This document shows, one piece after another, positions 46,394 to 57,611 of a DNA stretch of 64,000 bases (position 1 is its first letter; the number at the start of each line of letters is the position of its first letter). The DNA is taken from positions 331,283,038 to 331,347,037 of the forward strand of contig OY992536.1 of assembly GCA_963921195.1 (NCBI GenBank). Direction: 5' to 3'. The notes under the pieces are model-generated. The model was not told the DNA's origin, did not search any database, and saw only the letters and a program-made list of their open reading frames with translations. This DNA is from Pegoplata infirma. Its lineage: Eukaryota > Arthropoda > Insecta > Diptera > Anthomyiidae. A program made the position numbers and the translations under genes.

Positions 46394-47660
46394 TTGTATG
46401 AAAGTCGTTTATCAGAAACAGCCTCTTTTTAGATTCAAAAAATAATATTTTAAAACAAAAATAATGAACAAAAATACTTGCTAAATTCATTTTAAGCTTT
46501 TTTGGAAGCCTCATTTTTATCTTAAAAAAAGTGTGTTTTTGACAAAAAAAATTTGGGCTCAGAAAAAAGTTCCTTCAGAAAACACTTTTTTTAATGACTC
46601 GCTTAGACATCGTATTTTGAAGCGCATGTAAAATGTGTCAATTGAATAAAAAAAATGTCATTGATTTGCCATAACCCATAGTCCTTTTTTCGTATAAACT
46701 ATCTTCAATTGATATTAATCAGTCAATTATTTTGTATAAAAGGGTTCGACATAATGCTACTAATTGCATTTCAAGCAAAAGAGGACAACTACTTTGTGCA
46801 CGCTACACGATTCCGGAAGCTCATCACCTACAACTAAAGAAACAATCGACAAAAGATATGTGTGTGTGTATATTATACCATTTACATATTCATAACATTA
46901 CCATTTGTATTTAAAAAAATTATCTAAAGGTCACGTGTCATGACTTCAAAATGAACCCAACACGTAAAACATTAATGACACTTACTTGGAAAAGTGGAAG
47001 TTGAAACAACTATTAAAGTTTATAGTCTTCCAGCCTATATCGACAAAATATTCTTTCAAATATTTAGTTCAACAAACTAATTTACAGTGCAACGTTTTCT
47101 CACCATTAATTTTTCAAATCTACCCAAAGATAATTTGAGTATCATGCTAAGCAAAGGTGATTGATGTCAAGTTTTTATGGGACTTACTAGTTCTAGAAGT
47201 AATATAAAAGGAAAATATTATGAATATCCCAATTATGTTGCCATCCAACAGTGGGAGATGCCATTCAGTGAGTACTGGACCAATGGCCTTGACTCTTTTG
47301 ACTCTAGATAAAAAATTTTGTTCAGAACATATTGATTATTTTTAGTAGTTTCAAAGGCAGATGATTTAAAAAAATGGAGCCCGAGCTGTTAATATTGCGC
47401 CCTCCAGCCCCTTCCAAAGTTGGCCTAGTTTTGGCCCGAAAATCGAATTTAACCCCCTGATGAGCCTATAAAAACAGGTGTGGATGTTCTATGACGTTAG
47501 TAGTTTACACTAGAGATAGATTAGGACTAACTCTATTTAGTTCAAAAATGGGTCAAATCAATATCAAACTTAAAACTGCATTACCACAGGGTTGTAAAAT
47601 CTTTTCAATATTATTATTTTACCGTTTACATGTGTATTTCAAGCATTTTAAGGCCAATAT
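46394..47660. other. Mostly unassigned DNA, no gene seen
   Basis: No repeats shared with the rest of the window were noticed. 46800-47480 is less AT-biased. Frames at 46732-46914 and 47491-47703 have no domain; the latter runs into the T-family element and is not a gene. Confidence 0.4.
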
Positions 47661-47754
47661 TACACTAAAAAAAAAATGTAAAGTTAACAAAAAATTTAGT
47701 TAAATTTAACTAAAAAAGCACCTGATTTTGGGCCTACTAAATTTTTTGTTAATT

Positions 47755-48227
47755 CCCAGCAAAAACATGGTAATGAGTTGTGAAAAGTAATCATTACCAA
47801 GTACATTATTTATAATGAGTACCCATTACCATTAACATTATTTTAAGCCCAAAAGTAACTACTTCTCCGTAATATATTATAAAAGCACCTCTAAGTAATA
47901 ATATCTTCTTGCAATTGCAGTTTTTAATCTTTACAATTCAATTAACTTAAAAAGTACTTAAAAACTTAATAAAAATTACGGAATTTTTAAGTTTTAGTAA
48001 AAACAAGTTTAATTTTAACTAATTATTTTACTTCTTATTGGTAAGGGGTTTTTACTCCTTATTTGTAATCCGAGGCAGTAACTACTTATTTATCTCCATA
48101 CTCTTCACTAGTTATTTTTGTCTCACGCCCTTGTTAAAATAATTAGTGTTTCATTCAATAAGTAACTACTTATTAACATCTGTTTCGGATTACAAAACCC
48201 ATTACTAGTAAGCCAATTTTTGCTGGG
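47755..48227. mobile_element. CCCAGCAAAA element, 2-bp TSD TT, confirmed by empty site
   Basis: A 473-bp element starting CCCAGCAAAAACATGG and ending TTTTTGCTGGG. The flanking dinucleotide TT (47753-47754, 48228-48229) is exact. Its removal gives GTTAATTTAACT, which is the sequence of the uninterrupted copy at 22566-22577. The interior is rich in TAATGATTACTT-type motifs. Non-coding. Confidence 0.9.
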
Positions 48228-48504
48228 TTTAACTAAAACAAGTAGAAAAGTTAAATTCGACTTTGCCGAATCTATGAATACCCTCCACAATGCATTTTTT
48301 TAAAGGGTATTACATTTTTTAACGAAAAAATTAACAATTTTGATTAGAAATATTTTATTTTCAGTAAAAAACTCTTTTTTTGTCATTTTTTTTAAAAAAA
48401 AAAAAAGAAAAATTACTATTTTTTTTTTGAGTGTAAAATTTTTTTCGAGTGTAATGTTTTTTTTACTGTAAAAATATTTCCGAGTGAATGCACGTACGTA
48501 TGTA

Positions 48505-48944
48505 CACTAGGGGTATAACCAAAATAAGAACCTATCATAACGGTATGGGCAATGTTATACTGATAACAAAAAACGTTATACGGGGTCATTTTGGTCCAAA
48601 AACCTTCGGCACCGATTGCAATTTCTAAAACACCTCAAATTTTAATTTTTGTATGTTTTATGGTGGGAATCCGTCCCTTTCAACGTTATTTTGTTTTTCG
48701 TCGTTTTACAACAAAAATAAAACAAGAAAAAATTTGCAGTATGATTTTCAATATTTGAAACATTGGTTGAATGAATATTTGAAAAAAAATATTAGCAAAA
48801 ACTTCATCGCGATCGGTGCCGAACTTTTTTTAACATTCGCGAAAAAAAGAGGACGCATTTCTTATTGATTTTCTATATACTTTCTCACTATGATAGGCCC
48901 TTTTTGATATTTTCAAAAATATGCAAATGGTAATATCCCTAATG
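48505..48944. mobile_element. TIR element, TA flanks, nested in copy m
   Basis: A 440-bp element. It starts CACTAGGGGTATAACC and ends GGTAATATCCCTAATG, with TA on both sides (48503-48504, 48945-48946). Inner inverted blocks include AAGAACCTATCATA / TATGATAGGCCC and GGCACCGATTGC / GCGATCGGTGCC. Superfamily not certain; the TA TSD favours Tc1/mariner-like. Confidence 0.6.
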
Positions 48945-48999
48945 TACACAAAATATTGTAATTTTTGTAAAAAAAAAAAAAACTAATTTTTTTTTGTGT

Positions 49000-49080
49000 A
49001 CATTTTTTTTGAGTGTAAAATTTTTTTTTGAGTGTAAAATTTTTTTTGAGTGTAAAATTTTTTTCGAGTGTGTTTTTTAA
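49000..49080. repeat. 18-bp minisatellite
   Basis: Four units of TTTTTTTGAGTGTAAAAT; shorter versions lie at 48427-48465. The unit equals the TTTTTTGAGTGTA terminus of T-family elements plus a few bases. Confidence 0.8.
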
Positions 49081-49955
49081 GTTACCAATGCTTTTAAAAC
49101 TAAACAAGTTTAAAAAGCATTGCTTAAAATTTAAACAAGTTTGAAAAGCATTGTTTAGTTACCACCAATGCTTTTAAAACTTGTTAAAACACGTGTCATT
49201 TTAGATGAAACTAATTTGAAATTCAGGGTTTTGCTTATAACTTTTGAACCACTGGACCGATTGCGCTGAAATTTAAAACAAAACAGACCCAGGGAACGGC
49301 AAAGATACATGCCAAGCTTCAGTAGTCTCATTATTGTCTTTCGAAAGTTATCGTGTTTTTTATCTCGTAAATTCGCGAAACACCCTTGCCGAAATTTACT
49401 CTTTTGCTCATTACTTTTGAACCACTGGACCGATTTGCCTGGATTGCAATACCAACCTGACCAGGTAAATGACAAACATATATGCTAAACTTCAGTAGCC
49501 TCTGTAAAGTTTTTCAAAAGTTAGCGTGTTTTCTTCGGACGGACGGACATCGCTAGATCGATCGAGGATCATAAATATATATACTTTATTGGGTCCTAGA
49601 CCAATATTTCGAGGTGTTACAAACGGAATGACAAACTTATATATACCCTCTATCACTAGAGTGGAGGGTATAAAAAATAGCTTACTTTTCGTAGAATGAG
49701 TATAGCAGAAAAACCCGTATCTTTACTAAAAATGTTGCTGAAAACTTTGTAACATTTTTATGTACATATTAACAAAAAAATTAGTTGATTTAAGCTTAAC
49801 TTTTTGTTACTTTTCGTAAAATAAAATTAACAAAATATTTTGTAAAAAATTGTAAGTTTGGTTTTTTTTTTTTTTAATTTAAAATATTAAAATTTTTTTA
49901 GTTTTAAATAGGAGGCTACACAAGAAATTTCTTACATTTTCAGGTTGACATGTTT

Positions 49956-50227
49956 TTTTTTCACTTATTTTTTTCACTTATTTTTTTCAAGGCATAAGTT
50001 AAACAAAGCCAAATTTAAACATTCAAGAATTTTTGTGAAAAATTTAGGTTTTAAATCAATTTAGTATTTATATAGAGTTGTCAAAACCGATTTCCGAAGT
50101 ATTCGAAAAACTGACATAGGTCATGCAAAAATACAAAAAAACTTCGTATTTCCTTTAGTTTTTACTTTTATCCATTTTCCTTTATAAATTATCTTTCTCA
50201 TATTTAGAAAAAACTTTTCGCCTTTTT
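49956..50227. other. AT-rich DNA with a shared motif
   Basis: 50079-50115 matches the reverse complement of 4665-4707, an unclassified dispersed repeat. No gene. Confidence 0.45.
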
Positions 50228-50300
50228 AGTCCCAACTGGATTTGAACCTGGAACCTCCAGTTTATTAGTCCCACACCTAACTACTTGTTGCAAACTTTAT
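50228..50300 (-). other. tRNA-like module
   Basis: Minus strand: AGTTAGGTGTGGGACTAATA on the A-box side, then GGAGGTTCCAGGTTCAAATC with a canonical B-box, then CAGTTGGGACTAAAA. Acceptor pairing is not apparent. Confidence 0.4.
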
Positions 50301-52494
50301 TTTGAAAATTGTTTGTCTATTTATTACTTTTATTCTACTTGTTAGATTTTGATTTTATTTTAAATAAATCGACAATATTGCCATCTTTTTCTTGGAAAAG
50401 AAAGAGTTGCCCAGATTTAAAATTCTAATTTAATATACTGCTATTCTGAAGACATTTCCTTTAAGACGTCTTAGAGGAATTGTCCACACTCTTAAAGCAA
50501 ACATTCAGTGCTGACAATGTTAGGACATGTCATCAAGGATTACCAATGATTTGTCAGAACCTGAAGACATTTCCTCAAGGAATCACTGTGGAAATTTCCT
50601 CAGTGACACATTTTTCAACAGGGTTTTTGTGACAATTTAGTGGGAAATTGCGTAAAATTTAATTTTAGCTTGACAAATGACATTTTGGCTTGATTCTTGA
50701 CACGTAATTAAAAAAAACTTGACAATCGAGCGAAATCAAGCCCGTCTGGCAACCCTATGTGCCATCCATAGCTACAGATGACGATTTTTTTCGGTACCAC
50801 CTGAAGATGATTTCATTTACTATTTTACTTGGTTATCCTAATAAAAACACTTCATTTAGGGATACTAATTTCTGTGTTTTTTTACTATTATTTTCTATTT
50901 AGTTATTGTAAAAAAACCCCTTTTCCTAGTCATCATCATCTTCATTACAACTAACTGTGTGGTAAGGTTGTAGGTTTGGTGGTGGTTTTAGATATAAATT
51001 TATTTCTAGTTTGGAATGAGTGAAGAATAACTTTTTGTATGTGAGCTAACTAATGAAAGAAAATCTCTGAATTAATTTCAAACGAATTTATGTTGATCCC
51101 AAGATAAGCTGGCATTTTACTGGCTTTTAACAGCAATCACAACATAGACTTTACTTACTACTACACAAGTACTAAGTATTATCCATACACGCCACTGCAC
51201 TTTACTTTCGCATCATGTGATGTTGATGAAAACTAAGCCTTCAATCATGTTTTTTGGGGGAGAAGTCTTAACTCAGTGGGGTGGAAAATCGTTTGCCCAT
51301 TTCTTCAAAACGGTAAAGATTTGATTTTGTTGTACTATAAAGCTTCCATGCTGGCGTTAAGCCTAAAGTAAACAAAAAGTTATATGTTCATATAAGCCAT
51401 TTCTGAGAAGGGAACGATTCCTTCATCGATACAAAATTAAAACGCAAACCTACCTCAATTTCACAAACCAACATATGTGTGTGTGTGTGTGGGTGTAGAT
51501 GAACATGCAATCAAATTTTTTATTCTTTCCCATCCTACTTGAATGGGAACTTATGGGCATAATCAATTTTTGCTGATGGCACTTGCGTGTCTAATATTGC
51601 CGAGATAAGTATTACACGTCGTAACTTCATCCACTTGTACATATTTGTATGCGCGTAATTAGAATATGTATGAAATGTAGTTTCATTACGTGGCAGGGCA
51701 GGCACTTGTTTTCAAGTACTTGTTTTGATCAATGAATGAGATGTTGTGGGTGATAACATTCCACCGATGATAGTAATGCTTACGATGATTATGATGAGTA
51801 TTTTTGTGGTCTTATGCACTTGTTTAGGCCGCGTGGCCAACCAACACACGTTACAAAATCTATTTTTTTCTATGGGAAATAATTTTTTATTTATATTTTT
51901 GTACATGTACACGATAAGTACATAAGTACGTTTTATTTAATCAAAAGTATTTGATTGATTCAATTAATATTTGAAGATTAAGAATTGTGTATTGATTTAA
52001 TATTTTTTTTTTTTTAATTTTTAACTCATGCATGAACACATACATACATATTTCAATTGAATTTATTAAGTTTTTTATTTCACTTTAACTAAAAATTCAA
52101 TGTCAAGATTAATTGCCAACTGTTTTTGGGTGACATTTCATCTTCGTCGTTTTATATAAAGACAAAAGAAAAAACGTCACCCATTCATTGACACTTTGGC
52201 TACACTTGAATTTTTTTTCCACTTCTCTCTTTGAGTCTGTATGGAAACACACACGAATGATGAAGTGCTACTTGTCATCGTTAAGTATTTTCTACCTGTA
52301 AAATGTTTTGTAAGACCTGGCACACAACCGTTGCGTGAACAACCAATTTTATTTTTTATTTATTAATTTCCATTTTTCATTTCTGATTTAAACAACTGAA
52401 TACTAAATAATTCGTGACACTGAGAAAAATTAGAAAACATTATTTAATTAAAACTGCGTAAAATTGCTGCATATTGGTCCCATTGAATATTTAA
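50301..52494. other. Probably single-copy DNA with a GT microsatellite
   Basis: A relatively balanced base composition and no match elsewhere in the window for most of it. Includes TCTGGCAACCCTA at about 50743-50755, which resembles a hAT terminus but lacks a partner; a TGTG run at 51475-51495; and several CATCAT/GATGAT stretches. The 66-residue minus-strand frame at 51712-51912 shows no domain. Possibly intronic or intergenic host sequence. Confidence 0.4.
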
Positions 52495-53300
52495 AATATT
52501 ACACCCTAATTATGAACATCCCAAAAAAACGCAATATGCAAGAGTATGGGAACTAGAGAGGCATCACTCTTCTCAACATGGCAAACAACACAATCGCTCA
52601 CGTCCAACACAATCGTATCTCTACCGTCATGGAACCCCAACTGAGGCACGAGCAAGCTGGCTTCAGACCAAACAAATCATGCGTCAATCACATAAACAGC
52701 ATTAGAGTGATCGTCGAACAGTCGGTGGAATGGCGTTCTCCTCTGTACTTATTGTTTGTCGATTTTAAACGTGCGTTTAATACACTCCAACATGCATACT
52801 GCGATTTGGAAAGCTCTAAGATGCAAGGGAGTTCCAGAAAAGATTAAAAGACTCACTAAAGAACTTTATAACAGTGCTCATTGCTATATATCGTATGATG
52901 GTACAATAAGTAAGCCGATTAAAATAAATATTGGACTACGTTTTATCACCTCTCCTATTTAAAGTAGTACTTGATGTGGTTATGACCAAACAGTATGGCA
53001 TTACAGGGGGACTGTATGATAAACTGGAGGACCTTGACTATGCGGATGATGTCTGTCTAATCTCACACCGATTCACAGAATGCAAGCTAAGTTCCAACTT
53101 TTCGCGGAGCGGATATTTTTCATGTTTCGAAGTAAACATGAAAAATATCAAATCATTGCGTATAAACACTCCGAATTCTGCACGATTTCAACTTATGGGG
53201 AAACTCATCGACGATTTTGAATGTTTTTGTTAACTAGGGAGCTTGATATCCAAAAGCGGTGGCAGCAAAGAAGATATTAAAAGTAGACTATGCAAAGCTA

Positions 53301-54120
53301 CACTAAAAAAAAAAACTTTTAGCAAAAAAAAAGATTGTAAACCTACAAGAAGATTTGCTGATTTTGAACCCACAATTTGTTAGCAAAATGTTTTGCTAAA
53401 AATTAATTTACTGAAATTTTTTTATTTCTACTTAGTTCATACACATTTGAGGACCCCATTAGGATCGGACACGATAGGTCCAAGCCCCGATGGGCCTACC
53501 CCTAGTTGGGTTCCTTAAAAATCATCATAGATTTTGATCCAAAATTTATGTCCGTTTCGCTCTACTTTGTTTAGTTTTTGAGAAACGTGAATTTAGGGGA
53601 CCACTGGGGTTTTGAGAATTAAAAAACTCGATAATCACAAATATATAACTCGGAGTGCGGTCTTTTTCTACGTGTTGAGGGCTACAAAAATGCTTTTGGA
53701 CTTTTTGTTGTGTCGGCAATATTTACCGAGATATGAGCATTTTAAAATTTTCGGGAATGGTAACTGTTTTGTATCCAAAGTTAGGACCCATTAGAGTCCA
53801 CACATGTGAAGAGGACCGGCGATACTATGGCGAGCCCGAGAACCGAAAATGGACTCCATTTTGCTCTATCGGGCATAAAAAAAAAATTAAATTTTATTTT
53901 TGCTAATATTAGCAAAAAAGCTTGTAAAAATTTGGTGAACTCAATTTTAAATTTAGTAAAAAAAATTAGTTCAAATTTTGTTTAAAATTGATAATGCGCT
54001 AAATGAAGGTTACAATATATTTTTGCTAACATGCTAATCTCAACTAAAAATTTGCTAAAGGTTAGCTTGCTAGCATTAGCAAAAAAAATTAGTAAAACTA
54101 CTAATGTATTATTATGAGTG
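53301..54120. mobile_element. T-family TIR element, TA TSD, inside the LINE
   Basis: An 820-bp element starting CACTAAAAAAAAAAAC and ending ATTATTATGAGTG. TA on both sides (53299-53300, 54121-54122). The junction after removal encodes CKAKQAYGTLNKY in frame, which fits the LINE protein and confirms the boundary. The inner module 53440-53870 is an inverted relative of 15045-15490. Confidence 0.9.
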
Positions 54121-54269
54121 TAAGCAAGCATATGGCACACTTAACAAATACTAAAGGTCAAAAAGCATTTCTACTCGCACCAAAATCAAAGTTTTTAACA
54201 CCAACGTCAAATTTGTGCTGCTCTATGGTTGCGAGACCTGGAATATGTCAAAACGGAAGGCTCAAATCA

Positions 54270-54640
54270 CACTGTGGAACAAATTCAGGTTAGCAAAAGT
54301 TAGGCCGATTCTGAGAGTGAGGGGTGAAAATTTTTCCAACATTTTGCTTCATCAGCACCACAAAAATTTTCTAAATCAATTTTTTAAAAAAATTTAATTG
54401 TTGGACAGGTCTCTAGCAATAATTTGGCTTTTACAGATTGAACAAATATCAATTAGTCGACGAGTTATAGCCAATAAACCATATAAAATCGGCATTTGAC
54501 TGAGTTCGAAGGTCGATTAAAAAAAATTCGAACTAACATAAACAAACGCCGCGATACGGGTCTTCTAATTTAGCCTCTTCTTTCACCCCTCACTCTCAGA
54601 ATCAACCTAACTTTTGCTAACCTGAATTTGTTCCACAGTG
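54270..54640. mobile_element. TIR element, 35-bp perfect TIRs, 3-bp TSD TCA
   Basis: A 371-bp element whose TIR starts CACTGTGGAACAAATTCAGG and is perfect over 35 bp. The TSD is TCA (54267-54269, 54641-54643); removal restores the LINE frame across KAQI-MQAFVNRC. A 3-bp TSD suggests PIF/Harbinger, or another superfamily with 3-bp duplications; undetermined. Confidence 0.85.
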
Positions 54641-55077
54641 TCATGCAAGCCTTTGTAAACCGCTGTCTTAGAAGAATACTCCAAATTTTCTGACCTACAA
54701 CAATCTAAAATATTAATCTATGGAACCCAAACTGACAAACTCCAATAGATCTTGATATCCGTTTCTGAAAATTTAAATGGTTGGGGCACACGATGAGGAA
54801 ACCTGCCAACGGCATCAACAGACAATCGAATACAACACCCAATGTGGCAGAAGAACTAGACCTGCCAATACCTGCAGACGTCAGACTGAAAATGAGCTTC
54901 AGAAAGTGGATATATCGTGGACCGAGATGAAAAGAATGTCAAATGATAAAAAATTATGGGAAACATTTGTAACGGCCCTATGTTCCGCCTAGGAATTTAA
55001 GGAATAAATAAATTTGTGGTTTAAGAAATTCGGTTTAAAATTTTGATTGGCTCAGAAATTCAGTAGACAAGGTATTC

Positions 55078-55189
55078 GGTAGTCATAATAAAATAGAGGT
55101 CCTAGACCGATATTTTGATACGTTACAAAACGGCATGACAAAGTGACTATACCTAACACATACTGTTGGTAAGGGGTATAAAAAATCAA
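55078..55189 (-). mobile_element. ATTCGGC-hairpin element (copy n), front-end fragment
   Basis: Minus strand: AGGTCCTAGACCGATATTTT, ACGTTACAAAACGGCATGAC, then a decayed front end GGTAAGGGGTATAAAAAATC. Only the first 110 bp of the family remain. Confidence 0.6.
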
Positions 55190-56875
55190 TTGAAGTTTGA
55201 ATGGCGTTGTGTTGTTTAATTTCTGTGTAACGACTTAGCAGTAAAATGATTAGTAATGAATTGTGTTTTTGTCAGTGTATTCTTCAATATGGTCATTTCA
55301 CTTTTCAGCACTAAACGAAGAAAAAAACCTGGCTGCAATTAAACAATAGTCCTACAAAACGTGATGCTCATTTCTGTTTTGTTTCTTTTCAGTCGAAAAA
55401 AAAGGAAAAACAATGAAAAAGAAATTTTATACACTTGTCATCAAGTGCATACACTCAAAAAAAGTGATGAAAGTAGGAACACACAAATGCATTGCAAGAA
55501 ATTGCAGCTAACTTGTTATTATGTACATATGCAAGTGACAAACTTTACCATGACCGTGAAACACAATGGACTCTGAATGATAGTACAATAATAAATTGCT
55601 GCAATTAATCAGTTTGTTTTTTAAGACTTGATCCAGTCAAGATGATCTAATTAATTTTCTTGACTGTAGCAAAGAATGTTTTCTTAAAATTTCTTAATTT
55701 CTTCATTACAGGTTGATTGGTTTGGTAAGTCTGTCTGTCTGTCTGTTAGTCAGTCTGTATGGTGTAATTGTCAGAATATTTCTACAGCAAGTGGATGGAT
55801 TTCTTTGTTGTTTGATTTCTTTTGACAAGTTATAAATGTTTATAAGACAAGTGCTAATACGTAGTGCGACCGACTACTATTTATGTTTTTTTTTTTGTTT
55901 TTTATGTTTCAACTCATATGGTTCAGATGGTTGATTGAAAATACCGATTGATTGGAACTACATATTCATGTTATATTCCCGTCTTGTAAGTCTTGTGTTT
56001 TTTTTTTAATTTTTCAGTTGAGATGACTGTTGCTTTGAAGTTCTTAGGTCTATGTAGACATCATAAACGTTTATGGTTTTTGATACCTGTGAGGTAGATG
56101 AAAAAGAAGCCGCCTTAATTTTTACCATTACATTAGCTTTGATTTGCCATATGCAATCAGATGGCATGTCGATGGATGGTTGGGGATCGTTGTGGAATTG
56201 AAAACTATAAATTGAGTGTCCAGTAGCCAAAGATGCAAACAAACAAACAAACAGTTTTAGCACTTTACATTATTAACATTTTTATGATACACACTATGGG
56301 ATTTTTGTGGGGAGGGGGAGTGTAGGAGCAATTAACTTACATACTGTGTTGCACATAACATTTTGTAAAAAAATTACATTCCCACTTTTTTGTTACAACA
56401 TAAAATCTAGTCATGTTAGCCATGTAAATTTACAAAAAATTGGTGGTCAAAAGAATTGGAGGTCAAAAAATGTGAATTTTTTACACTGTACTTAAAAAAT
56501 TCCACTGTTTGTTTGGGTTGTTGGAAAAAATATTTGATCACTGAATAAAAACTATGGGAAAACTTGGAAAAAAACGACTTAAAAATATTTTTTTAAAATG
56601 TCTATAAATTATTTCATGTTCCACATCGACCCTCGTAACACATTCATTATTTACACAATCTGGACGCTATTAAGCTTAAATTAAAGCTTGATAAATTACC
56701 TACATAACGTTTTTTTTAAATAACACTCGTTTGATAATAATAACGTTTAGTATTGTTAACTTTGCCTTTAACAAATTTCATCTACTATAAAAGAGTTTCC
56801 AATGTATTGTCGCCCACTGTATACTTTATTTTTTTTTAACTCAAGATCCATTTTTTTAGAACAACTTCTATGAGC
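55190..56875. other. Repeat-poor stretch, no confirmed gene
   Basis: No dispersed repeats noticed. Holds a GTCT microsatellite at 55725-55748 and a minus-strand frame at 56006-56263 that is discussed as a weak exon candidate. Likely host intergenic or intron DNA. Confidence 0.4.
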
Positions 56876-56877
56876 AT

Positions 56878-57611
56878 CCCAGCAAAACTTAGATTACCAA
56901 ATAAGGTATAAAATAAGGTATAGGATCTCTTATTTTATACATTGCAGCATTGATGATTTTAACAGGCGATGAGACTCAAAGTAATGCATCCACATTATCA
57001 CAAAGAATACCAGTAAGGTATAAAATAAGTCATAAATTTATAACGAAGAATACGAGTAAGGTGTAAAATATATGATATTTTATAGGTTACGAGTAAGGTA
57101 TATAATATAGCATACCAGAAGATAATATATAAGGTGTTACGAGTAGTGAAAAAGTAATTTTGTATTAAATTTACTCACGTGATTGTAAGTGAGTGTAAGT
57201 AGATAAAATATGCTCGTGAGTGTGTGTCGTTAGAAATTTCCTGTCGTGTGCCCATCTCTAGTTTAAACTTATGCATTTTTTTATAAAATAATTATTTTTT
57301 ATGTTATTGTAATGCATTATGCATACAATTATAAATAATACATTATTTCAAACTTTCAAATAATACATAATGTAACCAAATATAAGTCATCCATGATTTA
57401 ATGTTTAGAAATAATAAATATGAAATACATTTTTTCCAATAATCATGCATTACGTAGCAAATTATTAGTAATGCATTATTTTTCACTTTTAAATAATACG
57501 TTGTGGAACAAATGTTTGGTAAGACATCCTAAAATAATGCTACAAATAAGGTATATACATTACCGGGTAATGTGTTATATAATCACTACCCATTACCAAA
57601 GTTTTGCTGGG
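56878..57611. mobile_element. CCCAGCAAAA element, 2-bp TSD AT
   Basis: A 734-bp element starting CCCAGCAAAACTT and ending AAGTTTTGCTGGG. AT flanks both sides (56876-56877, 57612-57613). It shares ACCCATTACC and TAATGCATTAT-type motifs with 47755-48227. The interior has GTAAGGTATAAAATA repeats. The 68-residue frame at 57420-57626 crosses the boundary and is not a gene. Confidence 0.85.

Larger units (their letters stand above)
48239..49677 (-). mobile_element. ATTCGGC-hairpin element (copy m)
   Basis: Minus-strand copy with a hairpin near 48255-48271 (one mismatch) and front end GAGTGGAGGGTATAAAAA. The right third contains two tandem units of about 170 bp (ACTTTTGAACCACTGGACCG at about 49241 and 49404) before a short GACG run at 49540. 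The first host copy is uninterrupted at this point, which confirms the insertion. The 106-residue minus-strand frame at 49155-49475 reads the tandem units and is not a gene. Confidence 0.8.
47663..49955. mobile_element. T-family element host, second copy, with three insertions
   Basis: Starts CACTAAAAAAAAAATG (TA before it at 47661-47662), then GTAAAGTTAACAAAAAATTT and GCACCTGATTTTGGGCCTAC exactly as at 22480. It is interrupted by 47755-48227 and by 48239-49677, the latter itself holding 48505-48944. It resumes with TAGCTTACTTTTCGTAGAAT and ends near GGTTGACATG, where the first copy also stops matching. Confidence 0.65.
52495..54992 (+). pseudogene. RTE-like LINE reverse transcriptase remnant with two insertions
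   Basis: A 5'-truncated, frame-broken reverse transcriptase. Visible in order: RGITLLN and HEQAGFRPNKSCVNHINSI (palm entry), LYLLFVDFKRAFNTL (motif A, about 52740-52785), a damaged motif B ending LSPLLF (about 52945-52965), LEDLDYADDVCLISHR (catalytic YADD, about 53025-53070), VLLYGCETWNMSKRKAQ (about 54205-54265), FVNRCLRRIL (about 54650-54680), and a C-terminus with KLWETFVTALCSA to 54992. Stops and frameshifts occur throughout. The motif set is that of RTE/SR2-type elements (family knowledge). Elements at 53301-54120 and 54270-54640 sit inside; removing each with one target duplication keeps the reading frame. Confidence 0.85.

Noticed and set aside
50743..50755. TCTGGCAACCCTA as the right end of a CACTGTTGCCAG-type hAT element
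   Set aside because: No matching left end or 8-bp duplication was found upstream; the similar motif near 25460 also lacks a partner.
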